A stretch of 39,554 bases of DNA, taken from NCBI GenBank assembly GCA_041667115.1, contig JBAYFO010000032.1:1-39554 (forward strand), read 5' to 3'. The position numbers and the translations under genes were made by a program. Source of the DNA: UBA1563 sp041667115 (GTDB taxonomy: Bacteria; Bacteroidota; Ignavibacteria; Ignavibacteriales; Ignavibacteriaceae). Under the pieces are notes generated by a model that had not been told where the DNA came from, did not search any database, and saw nothing but the letters and a program-made list of their open reading frames with translations. How positions within the stretch are numbered: the stretch's first letter is position 1; each line of letters opens with the position of its first letter. Shown one piece after another: positions 33,901-39,554 of the stretch.

Positions 33901-34443
33901 GGCGGAGCAGAAAAAGGATATACAAAAGAAAGAAGTTTGCGCATTAAGTTTAGGCTGCTTCCGGAAATCGGGAATCAAACGGATTTGGAGAACAAAATTG
34001 ATAATCTGCTTGCGGGAGTCTCTTCCAACAGAAGCCGCGCGATTGAGAGTAACGGGATTACAACTGATTTTTCTTACCGCCCGGAACGAAATATTGAAGT
34101 TGGATTCAAAATAAAATCATCGAAGAGTAGTGATTATTATCCAACAAAACCAACGGAAATATTCACTAACGGACAGGCGGTACGGCTCAATATTTCTTTC
34201 TCAGGTTACGGCAGACTCCGCTTTGAAGTTGAACGGAATGAACTAACAGCAAATACTGTTGAAAACTATTTACCGTATGAACTAACCGCGGGAAATGTTG
34301 TCGGTAAAAATTATTTATGGCGAATGTTTTTTGATTACCGCTTTGGAACAAATTTACTTTCAACGGCGAATTATGACGGGAGAAAATTGGGCGGTGGAAA
34401 AATTATCCATACCGCGCGAATGGAAGTACGGGCATTCTTTTGA
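30964..34443 (+). CDS. Large exported FCB-family protein with duplicated beta module
   Basis: The 1159-residue product has a signal peptide (1-22, ending LQGQ) and a long beta-strand-rich body ending ARMEVRAFF, typical of outer-membrane barrels. Two related modules are visible: residues 55-104 (IIPGTESILLKGKKL, YSINYALGTISL) and 296-348 (IIAGSEKVFVNGEEM, YTIDYSNSQIIF). Between them lie ITDEN-like and GDYEV signatures (TDENTPIQPEGN at 191-202). I recall this arrangement from uncharacterised proteins in Bacteroidota and relatives, not from a named family. It uses a TTG start with no clear Shine-Dalgarno, chosen because the signal peptide begins there. No sorting domain is present, so it probably stays in the outer membrane. 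Function unknown; a relation to the SprA-type translocon was considered but not supported. Confidence 0.75.
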   Translation: MKKEIIFSLCFILFPAIWLQGQVAHTVYETSYSVVVVDSFQINLENQYRIKSTNIIPGTESILLKGKKLAVQDYSINYALGTISLSDSLPYSIFDTIFVAYHSVRLSLQKEYQRRELVVKYDEIGKDTIRVLRLNKPLDNESIFGNSIEKSGSIIRGFTVGTNKDLTLQSGLRLQLAGKLSDDIEVVAALTDENTPIQPEGNTERLDELDKVFIQLKHKNAAATFGDYEVQKKYGEFGIVNRKLQGLLGEFQFGKTEGYLALANAKGKFNSNAFNGQDGVQGPYRLSGQNNERDIIIIAGSEKVFVNGEEMKRGEQNDYTIDYSNSQIIFTPQRLITAASRVAIDFEYTDRRFVRNFFATGTSTQLLNDKIKIAFQFLREGDDQNSPIDISLSDSDKAILKNAGDRKDLAVKSGVSLAVPDSVGQLKGVYEKKDSLINNQPFTYYVYNPGSDSALYNVSFSYVGEYQGDYIRESLGQYRFAGKNLGAYLPIIYLPLPEVKQFGNLYFQYNPTNDIILQAEFAGSSWDKNRFSSLDENDNFGLARNLSFKMNPLKLQLGGINFGKIGLSLRERFVQDRFTSLERFDNVEFTRDYNSSGASQGNEKLLEGSLLFQPVDNLQSTFSYGSLKKGSAFSSDRFTNQTDLSKEKEYQFQYQIDYVKTKNGTFGSTWLRQKGNSFYSFGMIKPEFDFTAEKKIEKVSPSDSLLSSSLQYFEGNPGIQFAKFYGVDASIKYLFRTDYFPLAGKLQKESNSYGQIYELSYAGRKEISSQLRITVQNKKYTEAYKNLGQLDNQTILVRSQTRFSTTGNAANGDVYYEVQTQKTAKLQKVFVKVEKGNGNYSYLGDLNNDGVAEENEFLPVLYDGDYVVVTVPTDQLYPVIDLKTSARVKLNYADIYSANNVVGTIVKTLSSETYGRIEENSQETDLKKIYLLKLSSFLNEKNTIRGSQYFQQDFFVFENSSELSFRLRYSQRKSLNQFSGGAEKGYTKERSLRIKFRLLPEIGNQTDLENKIDNLLAGVSSNRSRAIESNGITTDFSYRPERNIEVGFKIKSSKSSDYYPTKPTEIFTNGQAVRLNISFSGYGRLRFEVERNELTANTVENYLPYELTAGNVVGKNYLWRMFFDYRFGTNLLSTANYDGRKLGGGKIIHTARMEVRAFF

Positions 34444-34487
34444 CACGAATTGCACTAATTAAAACGAATTATTAAAAAGGAAGTGAA

Positions 34488-34946
34488 ATGGAATTAAATG
34501 CATCAATGGTTGAAGCGCATATTTACAGAAAAAGAAAAGGGAAGTTTGAGTTTCTAGTTTTGAAAAGGGCTGAACATGAGCTTTATCCGGGACTCTGGCA
34601 GATGGTTACGGGAAAAATTAAAAAAGGAGAAAAAGCGTTTGAAACAGCACGCCGTGAAGTGAAGGAGGAATCAGATCTATCTATTAAGAAAATGTTTGTG
34701 GTTCCGGTGGTAAATTCTTTTTATTCCACTTTAGATGACACAGTAAATTTTGTCCCGGTGTTTTTATGTATGGTGGATGAAAATGACGAAGTGAAAATCT
34801 CAGACGAGCATTGCAAGTTCCGTTGGGTAAATAAAAACAAAGCAAAGGAAATGCTTGCATGGCCCGGACAAAGAAAATCGATTGACATTATCTATCCCTT
34901 TCTTACAAAGAAAGATAAAGAAATCCATTTTGTTGAAATTAAATAA
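34488..34946 (+). CDS. Nudix hydrolase
   Basis: The 152-residue protein has a Nudix box at 42-64: Gly42, Glu48, Arg56-Glu57 and Glu60-Glu61 fit GX5EX7REUXEEXGU, but the final Gly is Asp63 (EESDL). The metal-binding glutamates are intact, so hydrolysis of a nucleoside-diphosphate-linked substrate is likely. YPGLWQMVTGKI before the box resembles enzymes acting on nucleoside triphosphates such as dihydroneopterin or dATP, but this is weak evidence. AAAGGAAGTG precedes the ATG. The gene lies 44 bp after the large exported protein gene. Confidence 0.9.
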   Translation: MELNASMVEAHIYRKRKGKFEFLVLKRAEHELYPGLWQMVTGKIKKGEKAFETARREVKEESDLSIKKMFVVPVVNSFYSTLDDTVNFVPVFLCMVDENDEVKISDEHCKFRWVNKNKAKEMLAWPGQRKSIDIIYPFLTKKDKEIHFVEIK

Positions 34947-35026
34947 GATTCCTTTAATTTAGTAGGTGCATTTCAGTTAACTATCACTTATTTTTGTTTG
35001 CCATTTTTAATTATTAGGAGAAAACT

Positions 35027-35944
35027 TTGAGTTTATTAATAGTTGGTTCTGTAGCGCTGGATAATGTTGCCACCCCGTTTGATAAAGTTGAGAATGCTTT
35101 AGGCGGTTCAGCAGTTTATATCTCACTTTCCGCAAGCTATTTTAGCGGACCGGTTCATATCGTTGGTGTTGTAGGAGATGATTTTCCGAAGGAATATATT
35201 TCGATGCTTGAAAGCCATGATGTGGTTTGCGATGGTTTGCAAATTGTTCCCGGTGGAAAAACTTTCCGCTGGGCTGGCAAATATCATTATGATCTGAATA
35301 TGCGCGATACACTTCTGACCGAATTAAACGTATTTGAAACATTCGATCCTGTTATTCCGGACACTTTAAAGAAAGCAAAATATCTTTGTCTCGGAAACAT
35401 CGATCCGACTTTGCAGCTTAAAGTCTTAGATCAAATTGAAAAACCCCGCTTTGTTGTTTGCGATACAATGAACTACTGGATTGAAGGGAAAAAAGAAGAA
35501 CTCTTAAAAGTTTTTCCGAGAATTGATGTTTTAATCATCAATGATTCCGAAGCCCGGTTATTAGCGCACGAACCGAATTTAATTAAAGCGGCAAAAGCAA
35601 TTAGAGAAATGGGAGTCCCCTCGCTAATCATCAAAAAAGGAGAACATGGAGCCCTACTCTTTACAGAAGATGTAATTTTTTCTGCTCCTGCATATCCGTT
35701 GGAAATGATCCACGACCCAACCGGTGCAGGCGATTCGTTTGCAGGTGGCTTTGTCGGTTACTTGCACAAATCACAAGATACGAGCGCCGAATGTTTGAAA
35801 CGTGCGGTTGTTTACGGCAGCACGATGGCTTCTTTCTGTGTTGAACAATTTAGCACAAAAGGATTGGAAGGATTGTCGAACTTACGTATCCAGGATCGTT
35901 TTAGAGAATTTTTAACAATCTCACGATTTAATGAAGAAGCGTAA
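35027..35944 (+). CDS. PfkB-family sugar/nucleoside kinase
   Basis: The 305-residue protein belongs to the ribokinase/adenosine-kinase superfamily. It has the N-terminal GGSA motif at 26-29 (ENALGGSAVYIS) and the anion-hole/catalytic motif DPTGAGDSFAGGF at 230-242, with catalytic Asp236. It should phosphorylate a hydroxymethyl group of a sugar or nucleoside with ATP. The start is TTG 35027, with AGGAG at 35016-35020 spaced 6 nt; the first ATG in frame is far inside. It overlaps mtnA by 14 nt, so its substrate may belong to 5'-methylthioadenosine or deoxyadenosine salvage. That link is inference; a general ribokinase-like role is possible. Confidence 0.9.
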   Translation: MSLLIVGSVALDNVATPFDKVENALGGSAVYISLSASYFSGPVHIVGVVGDDFPKEYISMLESHDVVCDGLQIVPGGKTFRWAGKYHYDLNMRDTLLTELNVFETFDPVIPDTLKKAKYLCLGNIDPTLQLKVLDQIEKPRFVVCDTMNYWIEGKKEELLKVFPRIDVLIINDSEARLLAHEPNLIKAAKAIREMGVPSLIIKKGEHGALLFTEDVIFSAPAYPLEMIHDPTGAGDSFAGGFVGYLHKSQDTSAECLKRAVVYGSTMASFCVEQFSTKGLEGLSNLRIQDRFREFLTISRFNEEA

Positions 35945-36932
35945 TTATTTTGCTTTAGCTTTTGAAAATGAGTCGCTGAAATTTTTAGATCAAACAAAAC
36001 TTCCTTTTGTTGAAGAATATATCCTAACGGATGATTACGAAAGAATTGCGGTAGCGATTGAACGTTTGGAAATGCGCGGCGCTCCGGTAATAGGAATTGC
36101 CGCCGCTTTTGCTTTAGCGCTGGCAATGAAACAGAATGCTAAAAAAGAAAATTTTCAGATCGCATATAACCGGTTAGCAGTCACACGTCCTACGGCAGTA
36201 AATTTATTCTGGGCTTTAAATCAGATGAAGCATGTGTTTGAAACTTTACCGGATAATGGAAATGTTTATGAAAGGCTTCTCCTAAAAGCGAAAGAAATTC
36301 AACAAGATGATGCAATGATGTGTGACAAAATGGGTGAGCACGGTTTAAGCATTTTCAAAAAAAAATCTGTTGTCCTTACCCATTGCAATACGGGGGCTTT
36401 AGCAGCAGAAGGGGGAACAGCTTTTAGTGTGATCAAAAAAGGGTATGAGGAAGGATTAGTTTCTTCTGTTTTTGCTGATGAAACTCGTCCCCTTTTACAG
36501 GGTTCAAGATTAACGGCATTTGAACTCTCAAAAAATAAAATTCCGTTTCAAATTATAACCGACTCAACTGCAGCTTCTCTCTTCTTGAAAAAGGAAATTG
36601 ACCTTGTAATTACCGGCTCAGATAGAATTACCGCAAACGGAGATGCCGCCAATAAAATCGGGACGTACAATTTGGCGGTGCTTTGCAAATTTCATGGAAT
36701 TCCTTTTTACATTGCAGCCCCATCATCCACAATCGATACAACACTTTCACACTATTCGGAAATTCCAATTGAACTCCGTTCTTCAAAAGAAATAACTTCG
36801 ATAAACGGGAAACAGATTACGCTTGAAAGTTATCCCTGTTATAATCCATCGTTCGATGTAACTCCGGCAGAATTGATTACCGGAATTATTACGGAAAAAG
36901 GTTTATTCACCTTTCCCTATCATTTTCAATGA
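35931..36932 (+). CDS. mtnA: S-methyl-5-thioribose-1-phosphate isomerase
   Basis: MtnA converts methylthioribose 1-phosphate to methylthioribulose 1-phosphate in methionine salvage. The 333-residue protein has the family motifs RGAPVIGIAAAFALALA, THCNTGALA with catalytic Cys152, ADETRPLLQGSRLTA, and GSDRITANGDAANKIGTY with catalytic Asp231. It resembles eIF2B-type proteins but the active-site pair assigns it to MtnA. It overlaps the kinase gene by 14 nt and recO by 4 nt. Other salvage genes (mtnP, mtnB, mtnC/E-K) are not in the window. Confidence 0.93.
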   Translation: MKKRNYFALAFENESLKFLDQTKLPFVEEYILTDDYERIAVAIERLEMRGAPVIGIAAAFALALAMKQNAKKENFQIAYNRLAVTRPTAVNLFWALNQMKHVFETLPDNGNVYERLLLKAKEIQQDDAMMCDKMGEHGLSIFKKKSVVLTHCNTGALAAEGGTAFSVIKKGYEEGLVSSVFADETRPLLQGSRLTAFELSKNKIPFQIITDSTAASLFLKKEIDLVITGSDRITANGDAANKIGTYNLAVLCKFHGIPFYIAAPSSTIDTTLSHYSEIPIELRSSKEITSINGKQITLESYPCYNPSFDVTPAELITGIITEKGLFTFPYHFQ

Positions 36933-37663
36933 GCCAGATTGTAAAAACAGAAGGAATAGTTTTATCAAAGCTCAATTACAGTGATTCAAGTAAGATCGTC
37001 TCTATTTATTCCGAAGAATTCGGAAAAATCTCGGCGATCGTAAAAGGGGGGAGAGGGAAAAATTCAAAAGTAGGGTTGGTTGTTGACCCGCTGAATATTA
37101 TCAATATTGTCCTATACAATAAAGAAAATAGGGAAGTACAACTATTAAGCTCGGCGGAAATGCTTTTCTATTTTGCGCATCTCCATGATGATTTTGAACG
37201 GATGAAATACTGTTACGCAGTTTTAGAGTTGCTTAAATATCTTACGGTTGAGAATGAGTCCAACCAGCGTTTGTACAAAGGTTCAAGAAGGATTTTGCAG
37301 TTAATGGATGCGTCTGAAGAACAACCGGAAATCCTTTTTATCAAATATTTCCTTTTCATCCTTCAGGAAACCGGCTTTGAGATTCAAATGACGGCTTGTT
37401 CAATCTGCCATAAAGAGATCGAGAGAGAAAAAATAAACGGGTTCAATTATGAGCACGGAATGCTGTGCAGCGACTGTAAAAATCTCTATCACACATTTTT
37501 AGAAATCCCTAGGGAACTTTTTGAGCAAATTTATAGTCTAAAGATAGGTAAGAGGTTAAAAAGTTATAACCTGCCTGCAATGAAAAAATTAATTATTGCG
37601 CTTGAGAAGTTTCTCAAGTTTCATATTCAAGGATTTAATGGAATTAAATCGTTGCAAATGTAA
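36929..37663 (+). CDS. recO: DNA repair protein RecO
   Basis: RecO binds single-stranded DNA-binding protein and, with RecR/RecF, loads RecA at gaps. The 244-residue protein has the N-terminal OB-fold (TEGIVLSKLNYSDSSKIVSI, then AIVKGGRGKNSK) and a C-terminal zinc site with CSIC at 157-160 and CSDC at 180-183. Length is normal. It starts within the end of mtnA (ATGA overlap of 4 nt) and is followed 21 bp later by the protease gene. Confidence 0.94.
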   Translation: MSQIVKTEGIVLSKLNYSDSSKIVSIYSEEFGKISAIVKGGRGKNSKVGLVVDPLNIINIVLYNKENREVQLLSSAEMLFYFAHLHDDFERMKYCYAVLELLKYLTVENESNQRLYKGSRRILQLMDASEEQPEILFIKYFLFILQETGFEIQMTACSICHKEIEREKINGFNYEHGMLCSDCKNLYHTFLEIPRELFEQIYSLKIGKRLKSYNLPAMKKLIIALEKFLKFHIQGFNGIKSLQM

Positions 37664-37684
37664 AACAAATAAGAGAAAGAAAAA

Positions 37685-39187
37685 ATGAAAACGAAAAAAT
37701 TTATTGGTGTTTTTGCTCTGTTAACGATCGGAATATTGTTTAGTGCCGTTATGGTTTCCGGGTTCGGTTGGGCATATCCAAATATGTCGGATATTAAGCT
37801 AGGGGCAGCAAAGCCTCCCGTTAATCTCAATGCCAATGCAAATGCTTTTAATCAGGCTTTTGTTGAAGTAGCAGAAAAAGTTACTCCGTCAATTGTGCAA
37901 ATTACGGTTGTTGCTAAAGTGGATGAAAAAGAACTTCAACAACAAAATCCTTTTTTCCAATTCCATGATTTTGAAATGCCTACGCCGAAAGAACAAGAAG
38001 GATCGGGAAGTGGAATCATCATTAGTGAAGACGGTTATATTTTAACAAATAATCATGTGGTTGAAAACGCTACTAAAGTAACCGTAGGATTGCATGATAA
38101 AAGATCCGTTGAAGCAAAAGTAATTGGCACTGATCCTCTAACGGATTTGGCAGTTATCAAAATAAATGCGAAAGATCTAAATGTTGCTTATTTGGGAAAT
38201 TCCGATGAACTAAAGGTTGGTCAATGGGTAATGGCAATTGGGAATCCGTTAGCGTTAGCTTCAACCGTTACAGCCGGCATTGTTAGTGCGCTAAACCGCG
38301 GTAGACTTGGATTATTAAAAGACCAACAATATGGGGTTGAAAATTTTATTCAGACAGATGCTGCTATTAATCCGGGAAATTCCGGCGGTGCTTTAGTTGA
38401 TCTTTCAGGTGCCGTAATTGGTGTTAACTCAGCGATCGCTACCAGAACCGGAACATATATCGGTTATGGTTTTGCTATTCCCATCAACATGGCAAAAAGT
38501 GTCGCGCAAGATTTAATAGCTCATGGAAAAATAAGCCGTGGATATATCGGTGTGCAAATTCGAGAAGTAGATGAATCTCTTGCACTCTCGCTTGGAATGG
38601 ACAAGCCGACCGGCGTAATCATTCAAAAAATAGTTGAAGGCGGCTCAGCTTCAAAAGAAGATGTAAAAGAAGGAGACGTCATCTTAAAAATTGATGATTT
38701 GGTAGTTGACCAGGCTAATCAATTGCAAAGTTATGTTGCAGGTAAATCTGCAGGTGCAAAAATCAAATTAACGATTTTTAGAGACGGAAAAACTATTGAA
38801 CGCGTAGTTACGCTTAAGCCTCGGGAAGAGGATAAGACAGAGGTTGCTGAGAATGCTGCTCCAAAAGGAAATGACGTTGATGATGCGGCTCCAAAAGAGG
38901 TGAGTTTTGATGCCATTGGCTTAACAGTTAAAAATCTAACATCAAAAGAAAAAGAAGCTTATAAAGTAACAAGCGGAGTTATGATCTCAGATGTAAAGGA
39001 ATTTAGCACTGCTTCTAATCAAGGATTGTTTAAAGATTTAGTAATTACTAAAGCCGATAAAAAGGAAATTAAATCAGCTGCCGAATTGAAAAAAATTATT
39101 GAAAGCAAAAAAGGTTCAGCTATTTTTCTAGTAGTTAATGATAATAAAGGGAATTCAAGCTTCATAGGGTTGAAAATTCCTAAATAA
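37685..39187 (+). CDS. DegP/HtrA-family periplasmic serine protease
   Basis: The 500-residue protein has an N-terminal signal/anchor (about 5-25), a trypsin-like domain with catalytic triad His124 (TNNHVVEN), Asp154 (DPLTDLAVI) and Ser233 (INPGNSGGAL), a first PDZ domain (about 284-380, RGYIGVQI), an acidic/alanine linker (about 380-405), and a second PDZ domain (about 408-500). Such Do-family proteases degrade or refold misfolded envelope proteins, fitting a bacterium exporting many large surface proteins. A degP/degQ name is possible but paralogues are not separable from sequence alone. A terminator follows. Confidence 0.95.
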   Translation: MKTKKFIGVFALLTIGILFSAVMVSGFGWAYPNMSDIKLGAAKPPVNLNANANAFNQAFVEVAEKVTPSIVQITVVAKVDEKELQQQNPFFQFHDFEMPTPKEQEGSGSGIIISEDGYILTNNHVVENATKVTVGLHDKRSVEAKVIGTDPLTDLAVIKINAKDLNVAYLGNSDELKVGQWVMAIGNPLALASTVTAGIVSALNRGRLGLLKDQQYGVENFIQTDAAINPGNSGGALVDLSGAVIGVNSAIATRTGTYIGYGFAIPINMAKSVAQDLIAHGKISRGYIGVQIREVDESLALSLGMDKPTGVIIQKIVEGGSASKEDVKEGDVILKIDDLVVDQANQLQSYVAGKSAGAKIKLTIFRDGKTIERVVTLKPREEDKTEVAENAAPKGNDVDDAAPKEVSFDAIGLTVKNLTSKEKEAYKVTSGVMISDVKEFSTASNQGLFKDLVITKADKKEIKSAAELKKIIESKKGSAIFLVVNDNKGNSSFIGLKIPK

Positions 39188-39210
39188 TATTTCACTTAAA
39201 ACCAGGTTTT

Positions 39211-39243
39211 AAACCCAATTCCATTTTGGAATTGGGTTTTTTA
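39211..39243 (+). terminator. Rho-independent terminator after the HtrA gene
   Basis: AAACCCAATTCC at 39211-39222 pairs with GGAATTGGGTTT from 39228, with a 5-nt loop, and the T run continues to 39242. It closes the pfkB-mtnA-recO-htrA transcript and isolates aroC. Confidence 0.93.
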
Positions 39244-39292
39244 TTTCTTTCAATTTATCTTTGCATATCAAATAAAGAAAACAGAAAAAGTT

Positions 39293-39554
39293 ATGATCAG
39301 ATTTCTAACCGCCGGTGAATCACACGGCAAAGCATTGACGGCAATTATCGAAGGGTTTCCTTCGAACCTGCCAATTACAAACGAGTATATTAATTTTCAT
39401 CTCGCGCGTCGGCAGACAGGGTACGGTCGTGGGCTGCGTATGAAAATTGAAACAGATAAAGCGGAAATATTATCGGGGATCCGTTTTCAAAAAACTTTAG
39501 GTTCACCTATTTCGATGCTGATTAGAAATAGCGATTGGGAAAATTGGATTGAGA
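39293..39554 (+). CDS. aroC: Chorismate synthase, 5' part (runs off the window)
   Basis: AroC makes chorismate from 5-enolpyruvylshikimate 3-phosphate, the last shikimate-pathway step, with reduced FMN. The visible 87 residues start MIRFLTAGESHGKALTAI, with the family's first signature (GESHG, conserved His11), and continue through RQTGYGRGLRMKIETD, the conserved Arg-rich phosphate-binding segment. The remainder lies beyond 39554. The start is clear from the N-terminal motif; there is no strong Shine-Dalgarno. A TATCTTTG element at 39256-39263 could be part of its promoter, but the -35 would fall in the preceding terminator. Confidence 0.95.
   Translation, partial: MIRFLTAGESHGKALTAIIEGFPSNLPITNEYINFHLARRQTGYGRGLRMKIETDKAEILSGIRFQKTLGSPISMLIRNSDWENWIE

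Noticed and set aside
30964..34443. Assignment of the 1159-residue protein as the SprA/Sov T9SS translocon.
   Set aside because: It is about half the usual length of SprA and I cannot identify SprA-specific motifs; only a general beta-module resemblance is seen.
1..39554. CRISPR array, insertion sequence, prophage, tRNA or rRNA.
   Set aside because: No spaced direct repeats, transposase or integrase motifs, cloverleaf or rRNA segments were seen; the gaps between genes are short.

Overview
The window is a contiguous AT-rich bacterial segment that reads like the Ignavibacteria/Chlorobi side of the Bacteroidota (FCB) group. The main evidence is three secreted proteins ending in the NYPNPFNPST-type C-terminal domain used by the type IX secretion system (T9SS), a PorV/PorQ-family outer-membrane protein, and a TonB-dependent receptor with a carboxypeptidase-regulatory-like N-terminus. 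Many genes have a clear GGAG/AGGA Shine-Dalgarno sequence. One intergenic region holds a near-consensus sigma70 promoter (TTGACA-N17-TAAAAT), which differs from the promoter type of classical Bacteroidetes. I assign the phylum by inference; there is no rRNA or tRNA in the window.

Region 1 (1-7914) encodes secreted products. After a probable terminator for an upstream gene come a small lipoprotein, a large NlpC/P60 - Fn3 - T9SS protein, and two more T9SS-sorted proteins (beta-propeller-like, and beta-propeller plus OB-fold-like). The last two have their own promoter and a strong shared terminator. Region 2 (8086-15672) is a three-gene unit: TonB-dependent receptor, a very large exported protein with a divergent sorting domain, and a PorV/PorQ-family protein, closed by a terminator. 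These may form one outer-membrane complex. Region 3 (15828-21737) encodes a full tripartite MacAB-TolC-like exporter: TolC, adaptor, ATPase, and two separate FtsX/MacB-type permeases, again closed by a terminator. Region 4 (21842-23877) has a convergent metallo-beta-lactamase-fold hydrolase and a divergently transcribed unknown outer-membrane-like protein.

Region 5 (23943-30854) is a tightly packed operon: orphan DNA methyltransferase, xseA, xseB, dxs, a Gfo/Idh/MocA oxidoreductase, and a PhoB/PhoR-like two-component system whose kinase has almost no extracytoplasmic part. Region 6 (30964-34946) has a 1159-residue exported protein of a conserved but uncharacterised FCB family and a Nudix hydrolase. 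Region 7 (35027-39243) is an overlapping cluster of a PfkB-family kinase, mtnA, recO and a DegP/HtrA protease, ending in a terminator. The window closes inside aroC (39293 onward).

No CRISPR array, insertion sequence, prophage, tRNA or rRNA was seen. No gap between called genes exceeds about 240 bp. The most interesting items are the receptor/giant cargo/PorV unit, the internally repeated family protein at 30964, the orphan methyltransferase coupled to exonuclease VII, and the PfkB kinase overlapping mtnA.
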